The notes: generated by a model from the letters alone, not told the origin. Positions 14,269-23,202 are shown, counted from the stretch's first letter. The stretch: DNA of 56,625 nt from CAZVFH01 sp964626415 (GCA_964626415.1 CAZVFH010000002.1:1-56625); one strand, 5' to 3'. Numbers and translations: made by a program.

Positions 14269-14298
14269 TTGACAAATTCTTTTTACTTCTGATAAGGT
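14269..14298 (+). promoter_or_regulatory. Promoter of orphan RNA at 14300
   Basis: TTGACA (14269-14274), 18-bp spacer, TAAGGT (14293-14298). It lies 20 bases after the preceding terminator. Confidence 0.6.
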
Positions 14299-14299
14299 G

Positions 14300-14384
14300 G
14301 TAAATGCGTCTTTGAATGTGCCTTGCACATTCGAGACGCGCCAACGCCATCTTCGCCAGTCCTCGGGCTGGCTTTTACATTTAC
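14300..14384 (+). ncRNA. Candidate orphan structured RNA, about 85 nt, tandem with the previous one
   Basis: GTAAATG (14300-14306) pairs with CATTTAC (14378-14384), enclosing two hairpins: GCGTCTTTGAATGTGC with its complement (14306-14339) and GCCAGTCC-TC-GGGCTGGC (14355-14372), the latter followed by TTTT. The compact closed two-stem fold directly behind a promoter argues for a small RNA. Family unknown. Confidence 0.6.
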
Positions 14385-14430
14385 AAAAAAGATTGCTTCG
14401 TCCTAATTGGTTTCACAATGACAAACACCA

Positions 14431-14457
14431 TTCTCTATTCTCTATTCTCTATTCTTC
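14431..14457. repeat. Heptamer tandem repeat at the end of trmD
   Basis: TTCTCTA repeated three times (14431-14451), then degenerate. It encodes the last residues of TrmD. Confidence 0.7.
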
Positions 14458-15121
14458 TTTCCTCCCGCCATTTTTCTATTTTCGCGTGATTGCCTGAAAG
14501 TAAAACCTCTGGTACCTTTTTGCCTTTATAATCTATCGGTCTGGTGTATTGTGGATATTCTAAAAGATATTTTCCAGCAGAATTTTTTTCCATAAATGAT
14601 TCGTCATCAGCTGAATTTTCGGCTAAAACTCCAGGAACAAGACGAGAAACGGCATCAACAATCGCCATCGCCGGAATTTCACCGCCGGTTAAAACAAAAT
14701 CGCCGATAGAAATTTCCTCGTCAACTAAATCGCGAACTCGTTCATCAAATCCTTCATAATGTCCGCAAATTAGTATGATGTTGTCATACTTTGTAAGCCC
14801 TTTGGCGATATCTTGATCAAATCGCTTTCCGCTAGGCGACAATAAAACAGTTCGCAGTTTGCGGTTAGTAGTTTGCGGACTTTTAGAAATTAGAAATTTG
14901 ACATTAGAAATTGCGCGGTCGATAATGTCGACGCGAAGCACCATCCCCTTACCCCCTCCGCAAGGAGTATCGTCGACAGATTTGTGTTTATCGGTTGCAA
15001 AATCGCGAAGTTGATGAAAATTAATTTCGATCAAACCTTTTTCTTTTGCATGTTTAAGAATACTCTCTGATAAAGAACCATTAAACATTTCTGGAAAAAG
15101 CGTAATAATATCAAATCTCAT
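14435..15121 (-). CDS. trmD: tRNA (guanine-N1)-methyltransferase
   Basis: TrmD makes m1G37 in tRNAs with G36, preventing frameshifts. The 228 residues show the SPOUT trefoil-knot motifs: LFPEMF near the start, CGGGKGMVL, LICGHYEGFDERV, and SIGDFVLTGGE, then YTRP near the end. A segment around residues 75-90 (ISKSPQTTNRKLR) looks like a repeat-derived expansion, and the C-terminus is built from a heptamer repeat. It closes an rpsP-khpA-trmD run, in which the usual rimM is missing. Confidence 0.96.
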   Translation of the reverse strand: MRFDIITLFPEMFNGSLSESILKHAKEKGLIEINFHQLRDFATDKHKSVDDTPCGGGKGMVLRVDIIDRAISNVKFLISKSPQTTNRKLRTVLLSPSGKRFDQDIAKGLTKYDNIILICGHYEGFDERVRDLVDEEISIGDFVLTGGEIPAMAIVDAVSRLVPGVLAENSADDESFMEKNSAGKYLLEYPQYTRPIDYKGKKVPEVLLSGNHAKIEKWREERRIENRE

Positions 15122-15196
15122 AAAAATATATTGTTATAGAAAATGCCACAACTAAAAATGTATGTGGCATTTATCTATTTTATAGATTAAAACCAA

Positions 15197-15580
15197 TTAG
15201 GCAAGAACATCAGTTGGAACATCTTCAACCTTTTCGGACTCTTCGGTTTTTTCAACTTCTTCTGCTTTTTTCTCTTTTGGTTCTTCTGATGGTTCTTCTG
15301 GTCGTTCTCTTCTTTCTGGGCGAGTTGACCCTTCCGGCTCAACAATCTTTAGATTGATTCTTGCATTATTTTTAGCGCCGAAAACTCGGAGCAATGTTCT
15401 GATCGCTTTTGCAGTTCGACCTTCTTTACCAATAATTTTGCCCATATCATCAGGGCTAACTGTTAATTCAACCAAAACGCCCATTTCGTCAACGGTTCTT
15501 TTGGTTGAAACCGCATCCGGATTGTCAACAATTGCTTTGACAACCATTTCAACAAATCCCTGATCAGTCAATTCTGCCAT
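15197..15580 (-). CDS. khpA: KH domain RNA-binding protein KhpA
   Basis: A 127-residue protein whose first 80 residues form a single KH domain with the GxxG loop in KIIGKEGRTAKAIR. The tail is highly charged (Glu/Lys-rich from residue 88) and probably disordered. KhpA binds RNA and in several bacteria acts with KhpB in cell-division and envelope control. It is placed, as usual, right after rpsP. Confidence 0.92.
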   Translation of the reverse strand: MAELTDQGFVEMVVKAIVDNPDAVSTKRTVDEMGVLVELTVSPDDMGKIIGKEGRTAKAIRTLLRVFGAKNNARINLKIVEPEGSTRPERRERPEEPSEEPKEKKAEEVEKTEESEKVEDVPTDVLA

Positions 15581-15618
15581 GCTACTCCTTTCATTAATGT
15601 AAATCTAAATAACTATTA

Positions 15619-16104
15619 TTATGAACTTTCTTGATTTGTGGTTTCTGCCCCACTTATAACTTTTTCTTTCGCTTCCTCGTCCGACTCGGTCTCCGACAAT
15701 TCTTGCGCCATTTCTTTGCCACTTTCTTTAGGATTATCTTCTATTTCGATTGATTCTGATTGATCGACTGATTTTTTCTCCTCAATAGTTGCGGATTCTT
15801 TTGTTTTTTTCTTTTTTTCTGATTTAGCAAAAACAATTTTAACTTTTTTATTTTTTGGCAAAATATCATAATCGCAAAGTAAATTATTTGCAGTAGTTGA
15901 TGGCTGCGCCCCCAGTCCTAACCAAAAATTCACTCGCTCTTTTTTGGCGCTGAATTTATTCTCTTTATTGCAAGGATCATAAACTCCGAGTATCTCAATA
16001 TATTCCCGTTTAACACCACGAGATTTTTCAGCAACAACTAACCGATAAATCGGGGAATGACTTTTGCCAATTCTGGTAAGTCGGATTTTTAGCATCCTTT
16101 TCAA
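15619..16104 (-). CDS. rpsP: 30S ribosomal protein S16 with acidic extension
   Basis: The first 80 residues are canonical S16 (IRLTRIGKSHSPIYRLVVAE, EILGVYDP, AQPSTTANNLL). Total length is 161, because an acidic Glu/Ser-rich tail of about 75 residues follows, similar to those of KhpA and L25 nearby. S16 is an early-assembling small-subunit protein. It is the first of a translation-linked run. Confidence 0.95.
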   Translation of the reverse strand: MKRMLKIRLTRIGKSHSPIYRLVVAEKSRGVKREYIEILGVYDPCNKENKFSAKKERVNFWLGLGAQPSTTANNLLCDYDILPKNKKVKIVFAKSEKKKKTKESATIEEKKSVDQSESIEIEDNPKESGKEMAQELSETESDEEAKEKVISGAETTNQESS

Positions 16105-16144
16105 TAATTAATTTATTACATTTTTATTCTAACAAAAACCAATG

Positions 16145-17476
16145 CTATTTGTCAACTGTTTGTAACAGTTCGATTCGATAACCATTTAGGAAATCTTTAT
16201 AACTCATCTCTTTTTTACCCTCCGGTTTCACCATATCAATAAATAGTTCTTCGCTTTTATCAATATGGGTTTTGGTGATAAAAACTTTCTTTCCCTTAAT
16301 TTCCTGATAAACACCAGGCCAAGGATAAAATGCCCTGACCATTCTATCGATCATCTCCTTTGATTCTTTGCCGGAAATTTTACCGTCGCTTTTTTGAAAT
16401 CTTTTTGTAGTCGTTGCATATTTTTCGTTCTGAACAACAGGAACAATCTCACCGGCAATCAAATAAGGTACGGTTTCGGTTAAAAGTGCTGCACCAATAA
16501 TTGCTAGCGACTTTTTTAAGTTTTTTGATGTATCGTTCTTTTTAATTCTGACTTCAATCTGTGACAAAATCTCTCCGGCATCGATTTTGTTGTTAATTTT
16601 GATTATTGATACACCGGTTTTCTTCTCACCGGCAAGGACTGCAGAAACAATAGGTGATGGGCCGCGATATTTTGGCAGAAGAGATGGATGAATATTTAAT
16701 ATCCCAAATTTTGGAATTTTTATTAATCCTTCTGATAAAATTTGATTATAATCAGCAACAATAATTAGTTCTGGCTGGTATTTTTTAATAAGCGATAAAG
16801 ACCTCTCGTTGTTTATATCGGAAACTTTAATTTGTGGTATCTTTAATTTTTCTGAAATTTTTTCGATTTCTGTTTGATAAAAATTACCCTTACTTGTCTT
16901 TGATTTATTAATCGAACATACCACGGCAATCAAGTTAAATTGAGGATCAAATTTCATTCTCTCAATTGCAGGAACACCCAGTGATCCGTTGCCGACGAAA
17001 ATTGTCTTTATCGGCTTAATATAATCGATCATTAGCACGCCATTTAAATGGTCATTTTCATGTTGAAGCACTCGTGAAAGAAGATTGTCGCATTCAAAAG
17101 CAAGCGATTTTCCCCAGCGATCAAGTCCTCTGATTTTTATTTTTTTCGGACGCTTAATAAACATCTCTTTCCCGGGGAAAGACAGACAACCTTCCATCAT
17201 CATCAATTTCTCTTCTGAAATATTTTCGATTTTTGGGTTCACAACTACAGATAAAGGAAATTTATCGCTTGAATCATCATCAACTTCAAACTCAGCGACA
17301 ATGATATTTTTCAGTTCTCCGACCTGCGGAGCTGCAAGGCCAATTCCGTCGGAATTTCTCATCGTATATATCATATTGTCGATTAATTCTTGGAATTCAC
17401 CATCAAAAGATGTGACATCTTTTGCCACTTCTCTTAAAATAGGGTTTGGATCAGTTAAGATTTCCAATTTTTTCAT
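16145..17476 (-). CDS. Peptide deformylase - methionyl-tRNA formyltransferase fusion
   Basis: One frame encodes both enzymes that add and remove the N-formyl group of initiator Met. The deformylase half (residues 1-165) has GIGLAAPQ, EGCLSFPG, and QHENDHLNG, the three metal/catalytic motifs. The formyltransferase half starts at KTIFVGNGSLG (near 172) and has HPSLLPKYRGPSP with its catalytic His near 275, KIDAGEIL, and a C-terminal OB-like part with FYPWPGVY. The ATG at 17476 lies directly after the galE stop; an upstream ATG at 17500 would overlap galE. There is no gap or stop between the halves. Confidence 0.94.
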   Translation of the reverse strand: MKKLEILTDPNPILREVAKDVTSFDGEFQELIDNMIYTMRNSDGIGLAAPQVGELKNIIVAEFEVDDDSSDKFPLSVVVNPKIENISEEKLMMMEGCLSFPGKEMFIKRPKKIKIRGLDRWGKSLAFECDNLLSRVLQHENDHLNGVLMIDYIKPIKTIFVGNGSLGVPAIERMKFDPQFNLIAVVCSINKSKTSKGNFYQTEIEKISEKLKIPQIKVSDINNERSLSLIKKYQPELIIVADYNQILSEGLIKIPKFGILNIHPSLLPKYRGPSPIVSAVLAGEKKTGVSIIKINNKIDAGEILSQIEVRIKKNDTSKNLKKSLAIIGAALLTETVPYLIAGEIVPVVQNEKYATTTKRFQKSDGKISGKESKEMIDRMVRAFYPWPGVYQEIKGKKVFITKTHIDKSEELFIDMVKPEGKKEMSYKDFLNGYRIELLQTVDK

Positions 17477-17477
17477 T

Positions 17478-18647
17478 TTAATTTTTTCTTTTTCTGGCAA
17501 AATTCCATGCGGTTATTGCCATATCATTAAGCGAATATTTTGTTCTCCAATGCAAAACATTTTTTACTTTTGACGGGTCGGCAATTGAAATTGCCGGATC
17601 ACCACTTCTGCGACCAATAATTTTAAATTTAACTTTTTTGCCGGCAACTTTTTCAACTTCGGAAATTACTTCGAGAACGCTACTTCCCTTGCCGGTTGCC
17701 AAATTAAAAACATCTGATTTTTTCTTGTCAATAATATATTTCAATGCAACGACGTGCGCTGTAGCTAAATCACTTGGGTGAATATAATCGCGAACGCCAG
17801 TACCATCCGGTGTTGGATAATCACTGCCGAAAACCGAAAGTTCTTTAATTTCTCCAAGAAGTTGAGCAATTGCCAAGGACATTAAATTTGTCGGTTTCAG
17901 CTTGGCATCACCAAGCTCCCCATTAGGATCCGCTCCACAAACATTAAAATATCTGAGTGCAACTGATTTTATTCCAAATAATTTATCATACTTTTTCATA
18001 ACAATTTCATCAAGAAGTTTAGTTACGCCATAGATTGACATTGGGATTCGAAGTTTTTCGATTTCAATTTTTGATAATTTTAGTATTAACTGTTTGGAAT
18101 ACTTTTTTTCATAAAAATCAAGAAATTTTTTAAAAAAATCCTCACCTTCAGCATCAAAAGTTTCCCATTTTCCAGATAAAAGAGCCGATTTTTTAAGATG
18201 ATATTTTTCAATAAAGTCCTCGTTCCATGGAATATCATTATCATCTCTTGGGTTGCCATAAACAGCAGCTGTTGATGATTTTATTAAAAATTTGCAGTCA
18301 TATTCTTTCATCACTTCAAGAATATTAATAAAATTTTCAACATTATTTCGAAAATACTTTTTTGGATTTTCCATCGATTCGCCAACTGCAAGATAAGCGG
18401 CAAAATCAATGACAGCAATTGGTGAGTATTTCTCAAAAACCCTTTTTAATGCTTGGATATTACAGAGATCAAGTTTTTCAAACTTGGCTTTTTTATCAAT
18501 CGCCCAAAGATGACCCGATTCTAGCGAGTCAACGACGACGACATTAAAATCGTTTTTAATTAACTCTTTTACTGTATGTGAACCGATATATCCAGCCCCA
18601 CCAGTAACTAAAATTGTTTGTTTGGAATTTGTTTTATCTTTTTCCAT
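17478..18647 (-). CDS. galE: UDP-glucose 4-epimerase with an internal insertion
   Basis: GalE interconverts UDP-glucose and UDP-galactose with bound NAD. The Rossmann motif GGAGYIGSHT is near residue 15, followed by the catalytic Ser/Thr in KSSTAAVYG and YGVTK; GVRDYIHPSDLA and ALRYFNVCGADP are also typical. The length of 389 exceeds the usual 330: about 55 charged residues (roughly 150-205) lie between AVYGNP and YGVTK. It is probably paired in metabolism with galK at 38.3 kb, although the two are far apart. The stop abuts def-fmt. Confidence 0.93.
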   Translation of the reverse strand: MEKDKTNSKQTILVTGGAGYIGSHTVKELIKNDFNVVVVDSLESGHLWAIDKKAKFEKLDLCNIQALKRVFEKYSPIAVIDFAAYLAVGESMENPKKYFRNNVENFINILEVMKEYDCKFLIKSSTAAVYGNPRDDNDIPWNEDFIEKYHLKKSALLSGKWETFDAEGEDFFKKFLDFYEKKYSKQLILKLSKIEIEKLRIPMSIYGVTKLLDEIVMKKYDKLFGIKSVALRYFNVCGADPNGELGDAKLKPTNLMSLAIAQLLGEIKELSVFGSDYPTPDGTGVRDYIHPSDLATAHVVALKYIIDKKKSDVFNLATGKGSSVLEVISEVEKVAGKKVKFKIIGRRSGDPAISIADPSKVKNVLHWRTKYSLNDMAITAWNFARKRKN

Positions 18648-18700
18648 ACCTAAATTATAGCAATAATTATCCCAAATTAAAAGCGTTGCATTTTAATTTC

Positions 18701-18744
18701 TTTTGACATAGATATTCGTCGATCGACGAATATCTATGTCAAAA
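18701..18744. repeat. Perfect 44-bp palindrome
   Basis: TTTTGACATAGATATTCGTC-GA and its exact complement, with no loop, in the 114-base gap between priA and galE. No T run follows the minus-strand copy at the proper distance, so it is not a simple terminator. A dimeric protein site or a mobile palindrome is possible. Confidence 0.85.
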
Positions 18745-18761
18745 AACAAAACACTAAGCAT

Positions 18762-20807
18762 TTATAACAAATCAATGGCATCAACATCCCAAAATAGTTT
18801 TTGATAGTTGGAAAAAATTTTGCTTATTCTTTCGTCTGGTAATTTAGCAATTTTTATTAAAATTTGAGAGCGATATTTTCCATTTAAGCGATGAAAAAAA
18901 CAAACTCCCGGACCAAGAAAATCAAGGCCTTCTTTTTTTAAATCAACTGCTAATTTTTCGATTTTTTGTCTGGCTGTATTCTGTATTCTGCCTTCTGACA
19001 AAACTCGTATGATGCGGCTTTTCGGTGGATAATTTTTTTTCAATCGTTTTTCAATTTCCTGATTATAAAAACCGATAAAATCGTGATTTGCGGCATATTT
19101 AACTGGCAAAGAATTAGGCCAATATGATTGAATTATTGTTCGCCCCGATTTTTCCCGTCTTCCACTTCTACCGGAAACTTGAGTTAGCAAGCGAAAAATT
19201 TTTTCCGAAGCCCTGAAATATGGTAAATGAAGTCCAACATCGGCAGAAATAATTCCGACCAAAGAAACATTTGGAATATCAAAACCTTTAGCTAGAATTT
19301 GCGTTCCGATCACAATATCAAATTTGTGATTTTTAAAATCAGAGTAAAATTTTTCATACTCTGTATGATTTCGTAATACTTTTGAGTCAATGCGAATTAC
19401 TCGTGCTTTTGGAAAAAGTTTTATTATTTCACTTTCAATTTTTTCAACACCGGAGCCAAAATATTTTATCTTTAGCCCTTTGCAACTCGGGCAAAATTTC
19501 GGTACAGGAGACACTTTTTCACAGTGATGGCAGGAGAAGAAATCGCCACTTTGATCAAAATGATAAACCAAAGGAACTTCACAGTTATTACAAAGTATTA
19601 CCTCTCCGCAATCTCGACAAGAAATATATGTTGACATTCCGCGTCGATTAATAAAAAGCAAAACTTGTTCTTTGTTTTTTAGTGCTTGAGTTATCGATGC
19701 TTTTAGTTTTTCGGAAATTGGCGACAAATTTCCTGATTGCGACTCATCTTTTAAATCAACCACTTCGGCTGTCGGCAAGGTTAGTGCGTGGTGACGACCT
19801 TTTAGTTCAAATAAATTAAATTCGCCGATCTTTGTTTTGTAAAATGTTTCAATTCGCGGAGTTGCACTACCAAAAACTAAAAATGCATTTAATTCTTTGG
19901 CAATTTTCTCTGCTAAAATTACTGCATCATATCGCGGATTTTGTTCCTGTTTATAGGACTCTTCCTGCTCTTCATCAATAATAATCAGCCCAAGATTTTT
20001 TGTTGGCACCAAAAGTGCACTCCTGGGGCCAATAATTATTTTCTTTTTACCTGTATAAAAATCTTGCCAGCAGAAAAATCGTTCTGATTTTGACAAATTT
20101 GAGTGCATAAGGCAAACTTCTTCCGGAAAAATTTCCAGAAATCGCTCGACATTTTGTGGCGTAAGAATTATTTCCGGAACTAAAAGCACAACGCTTTTCC
20201 CCATTTCGATTGTTTTTTTTGCCAGGTATAAATAAATTTCGGTTTTTCCTGATCCGGTAACACCAAAAATTAGCGCCGGTTTTTTATCGTTTAACGAAAG
20301 TTGTTTTGACAATTTTTCAAAAATACTTTGTTGGCTGGTGGAGAGCTTGTTTAGTTTTGGGATTTGAGATTTGAAATTTGGGATTTGTTTGATTATTGTT
20401 TCTTGCCCCGAAGGGGTCATGAGTTTATCGAAGGATTTCTTGTTTCTTGGATTTTTAAATTCGGGTGGTAAGAACAACGAAATCGCTTCCCCTAACGAAC
20501 ACAAATAATACTCTGAAACCCATTTGGCGACTTTGATATACAGCTCTGGAATTATAAAATTTCCTATGGCATTAACATTTTTAACTTTAAAATTGTCATT
20601 TCCACCTCGGCTCACGCCGAGCGAGACGGGTTGATTTTTGAATTTTGATTTTTGAATTTCTGAAACTATTCCCCGAATTTTCTTTTTTCCAAACGGCACA
20701 TCAACAATAGAACCAACTTCAATTTTGTCGGTCAGTTCCTCTGAAACACCATAAGTAAAAATCCCCTTACCAAAAGTCCTAGTTTCAACAATCACCTCAA
20801 CTTGCAT
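18762..20807 (-). CDS. priA: Primosomal protein N' (replication restart helicase)
   Basis: The 681 residues cover the N-terminal DNA-binding domain, helicase motifs (Walker A GVTGSGKTEIYL near 182, DEEQEESYKQEQ in place of DEEH, FGSATPR, ILAKGFDIPNVSLVGI), and eight Cys for two zinc ions (CRDCGEVILCNNCEVPL, CHHCEKVSPVPKFCPSC). Two segments look foreign: around residue 60 (QPVSLGVSRGGNDNFKVKN, overlapping a palindromic element) and around residue 140 (KQIPNFKSQIPKLN, low-complexity). The start is three bases after the memo-like gene stop. Confidence 0.96.
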   Translation of the reverse strand: MQVEVIVETRTFGKGIFTYGVSEELTDKIEVGSIVDVPFGKKKIRGIVSEIQKSKFKNQPVSLGVSRGGNDNFKVKNVNAIGNFIIPELYIKVAKWVSEYYLCSLGEAISLFLPPEFKNPRNKKSFDKLMTPSGQETIIKQIPNFKSQIPKLNKLSTSQQSIFEKLSKQLSLNDKKPALIFGVTGSGKTEIYLYLAKKTIEMGKSVVLLVPEIILTPQNVERFLEIFPEEVCLMHSNLSKSERFFCWQDFYTGKKKIIIGPRSALLVPTKNLGLIIIDEEQEESYKQEQNPRYDAVILAEKIAKELNAFLVFGSATPRIETFYKTKIGEFNLFELKGRHHALTLPTAEVVDLKDESQSGNLSPISEKLKASITQALKNKEQVLLFINRRGMSTYISCRDCGEVILCNNCEVPLVYHFDQSGDFFSCHHCEKVSPVPKFCPSCKGLKIKYFGSGVEKIESEIIKLFPKARVIRIDSKVLRNHTEYEKFYSDFKNHKFDIVIGTQILAKGFDIPNVSLVGIISADVGLHLPYFRASEKIFRLLTQVSGRSGRREKSGRTIIQSYWPNSLPVKYAANHDFIGFYNQEIEKRLKKNYPPKSRIIRVLSEGRIQNTARQKIEKLAVDLKKEGLDFLGPGVCFFHRLNGKYRSQILIKIAKLPDERISKIFSNYQKLFWDVDAIDLL
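20603..20630. repeat. Palindromic element family A inside priA
   Basis: CACCTCGGCTCACGCCGAGC then GAGACGGG, same family as 13005-13030. Translated in frame as part of SLGVSRGG. Confidence 0.7.
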
Positions 20808-20810
20808 AGT

Positions 20811-21605
20811 TCATTTTTTTATCTCAATCTCTGCCATTAAATAGCCAACTCCAAACGGGGCTTCATAAGAAAAAAGTTTTGCTATATATTTTTTTTCAAA
20901 CAAAATTCCAGAGATTATTAATAACGAGCGATAGCCACATTCGCCGGCAAGTTCAATAAGTTCGTCGTCAATATCGATAATTTTTTCAAAGTTCGACAAT
21001 TTAATAATATCAACAATTTTTTTGTCAAACTTTTTGCCATAATCGGAATAATAATTGTCAAAAATTCGATGGGACATATCACCGCTGGCAATTATTGCAA
21101 CTCTTTCATTTGACTTTTCAGTAACTTCGGCAATTGCTCTGCCAAATTCCTGATGCTGAACTTTTGAAAGAGTAGAAAAGCCAATTTCAATAATTTTTAT
21201 CGGCCTTGTTATGTTTTTTGTCAAATAATAAAGCGGCACCATTGCGCCATGATCAAGTAGAATTTTTTTGGTAATATATTCGATCGGAATTTCTTTATCA
21301 TGGCAATTATTAACTATTTTTTCGGCCAAGAGATCATCAGCTCCAAATTCAAAACTAACTTTTTCCGCCCCGAACTCAGAAAAATCACCGACAAATTTCT
21401 CTGGCGCAAAGATTACCATTGATTTAGATAAAAGTTGAGCATGGGGTGAAATAATGATTGCTGTCTCAATTTCCGCCTTGGCAAATTCCTCGCCCAGTTT
21501 CTCCATCGCCAAAATCGTTTTTTTTGCCGCCGGCAAATTTTCCTTGCCAACTTCAGGAATTATTATTGGTGGATGCGGTGTAATTGCGCAAAATTTAATA
21601 GACAT
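20811..21605 (-). CDS. LigB/MEMO-like class III extradiol dioxygenase-fold protein
   Basis: The 264-residue protein has the metal-site pattern of the LigB fold: TPHPPIIIPEVG (near 9), SPHAQ (near 53), DHGAMVPLYYL (near 123), and ASGDMSHR (near 172). It matches the group annotated as AmmeMemoRadiSam system protein B or extradiol dioxygenase subunit B, but no AMMECR1 or radical SAM partner is adjacent. The substrate is unknown. It is transcribed ahead of priA and is divergent from the promoter that leads to der. Confidence 0.82.
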   Translation of the reverse strand: MSIKFCAITPHPPIIIPEVGKENLPAAKKTILAMEKLGEEFAKAEIETAIIISPHAQLLSKSMVIFAPEKFVGDFSEFGAEKVSFEFGADDLLAEKIVNNCHDKEIPIEYITKKILLDHGAMVPLYYLTKNITRPIKIIEIGFSTLSKVQHQEFGRAIAEVTEKSNERVAIIASGDMSHRIFDNYYSDYGKKFDKKIVDIIKLSNFEKIIDIDDELIELAGECGYRSLLIISGILFEKKYIAKLFSYEAPFGVGYLMAEIEIKK

Positions 21606-21607
21606 CG

Positions 21608-21636
21608 TTGAAAAATTAATGATTTTATTGTATAAT
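21608..21636 (+). promoter_or_regulatory. Promoter upstream of der and its structured leader
   Basis: TTGAAA (21608-21613), 17-bp spacer, TATAAT (21631-21636). It overlaps the start of the divergent LigB-like gene. Confidence 0.72.
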
Positions 21637-21644
21637 ATATTTGA

Positions 21645-21773
21645 ATTAATAATGAGCGAGCTCTTGCCAAATTTCGACGGCCCGCCTTGCCGGCGAGGCA
21701 GGTCGCAAGCGCTGTCCCAACAACGATCGGGGCAAAAGTGCCTAGAAATTTGGTAAGAGCGAGCGACAAAACC
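21645..21773 (+). ncRNA. Structured RNA or long der leader
   Basis: GCTCTTGCCAAATTT (21660-21674) pairs with AAATTTGGTAAGAGC (21746-21760; 14 of 15 pairs plus a G-T), enclosing 71 bases that include a family B-like palindrome (CCGCCTTGCCGGCGAGGCAG). No terminator with a T run follows before the der ATG at 21831, so this may be a 190-nt 5' leader of der rather than a free RNA. I do not recognise a riboswitch. Confidence 0.58.
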
Positions 21774-21830
21774 TTAAACATATGATGTGATTTTATTAAG
21801 TCACCTCATTTCAATAATAACAACAAATCG

Positions 21831-23156
21831 ATGAATAGAAAATATCAAAAACCGATTGTCGCGATTGTTGGTCGGCCGAATGTTGGCAAGTCGACCTTTT
21901 TTAATCGTCTTTGCGGGAAGAGAAAAGCGATTGAATCAGAGATATCTGGAACAACCCGCGATCGAATATACGAAAATGTCAATTGGTGCGGAAAAAGTTT
22001 TATTGCAGTTGATTGCGCCGGACTTTTTGAAAATGATAAAATTGACCCTTTTGCGGAAGAAACAAAAAAAGCAGTAATATCGGCAATTTCCGAGGCAAAG
22101 ATAATTGTTTTTTTAGTTGATGTCAATAAAGTAAATGATTTCGACCGGAAAATCGCCAAACTTCTTCATCAAAGCAAAAAAAGTATTCTTTTGGTCGCAA
22201 ATAAAACCGACAACCAAAACATGGAAATTACCAGCAAAGAAATTCTCTCCCTGGGTTTTGGCAATCCGCATTTTTTATCGGCAATTTCTGGACGGAATGT
22301 TGGAGATTTTTTGGACATTTTAACCTTTAATCTTACTTCAAATATCGATCTGACAGTAGAAAAAGAGGAAGAAATTATAAATGTGGCAATTTTTGGCCGC
22401 CAGAATGTTGGAAAGTCAACACTCTTAAACTCTTTGTCAAATAGAGAAAAGTCAATTGTCTCGGCCGTCCCTGGGACAACTCGTGATACAGTAGACGAAA
22501 TTGTAAACTTTGCCGATAAAAAAATTAAAATAGTTGATACTGCAGGAATAAGAAAAAGAGGAAAAATTGAGCAGGGAATCGAAAAATTTTCTGTTTTACG
22601 AGCTGTTAGTTCTCTAAAAAAATCACAAGTAGTAATTATCGTGATAGACGCAGAAGAAGGGCTTACAAACCAAGATGCCCATATTGCTGGAATCGCTAAA
22701 GATGAAGGAAAATCAATAATTGTGGCTATTAATAAATTTGATATTTGGGATAACCTTGATGAAAAAAAGAAGAAAGAAAAAATGGCAAAATTTATTCATC
22801 AGCTTCAAAATGATTTGGCATTTTTACCATACGTACCGGTAATTTTTATTTCAGCAAAGGAAAAGAACAATTTAAAAATATTGCTCAAAAAAATTATTGA
22901 AATTTACAAAGAAAGATTCGTGGAGATTGATGAAAATGAGCTAGCCGAAATCATCACAGAAGCAAAAATGTCTAACCCTCAATTGCCAGCAAATTTTTCC
23001 CTCTATCAAGAAAAAACTAATCCGCCAATTTTTAAAATGAAAGTTAGAAACAAGAGTAGGGTCCATTTCTCTCATTTGCGCTATCTCGAAAATCGAATAA
23101 GGGATAAATTCCCCTATACCGGTACTCCAATTTTTATCGACATAATTGAAAAATAG
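21831..23156 (+). CDS. der: Ribosome-assembly GTPase Der (EngA)
   Basis: The 441 residues hold two tandem GTPase domains, unique to Der: G1 GRPNVGKSTF (near 14), DCAGL, NKTD, and then GRQNVGKSTLL (near 190), DTAGIRKRGK, NKFD, followed by a C-terminal KH-like domain (HFSHLRYLENRIR). Der acts in 50S subunit maturation. The leader may contain a regulatory structure. Confidence 0.97.
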   Translation: MNRKYQKPIVAIVGRPNVGKSTFFNRLCGKRKAIESEISGTTRDRIYENVNWCGKSFIAVDCAGLFENDKIDPFAEETKKAVISAISEAKIIVFLVDVNKVNDFDRKIAKLLHQSKKSILLVANKTDNQNMEITSKEILSLGFGNPHFLSAISGRNVGDFLDILTFNLTSNIDLTVEKEEEIINVAIFGRQNVGKSTLLNSLSNREKSIVSAVPGTTRDTVDEIVNFADKKIKIVDTAGIRKRGKIEQGIEKFSVLRAVSSLKKSQVVIIVIDAEEGLTNQDAHIAGIAKDEGKSIIVAINKFDIWDNLDEKKKKEKMAKFIHQLQNDLAFLPYVPVIFISAKEKNNLKILLKKIIEIYKERFVEIDENELAEIITEAKMSNPQLPANFSLYQEKTNPPIFKMKVRNKSRVHFSHLRYLENRIRDKFPYTGTPIFIDIIEK

Positions 23157-23166
23157 TTTCTAAAAT

Positions 23167-23202
23167 ACTACCGATTTTAAGCAATCGCTTAAAATCGGTA
23201 GT
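23167..23202. repeat. Perfect inverted repeat between convergent der and lepB
   Basis: ACTACCGATTTTAAGC, four-base loop, exact complement. It lies between the two convergent stops and could end transcription in both directions, though no T run follows. Confidence 0.75.
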
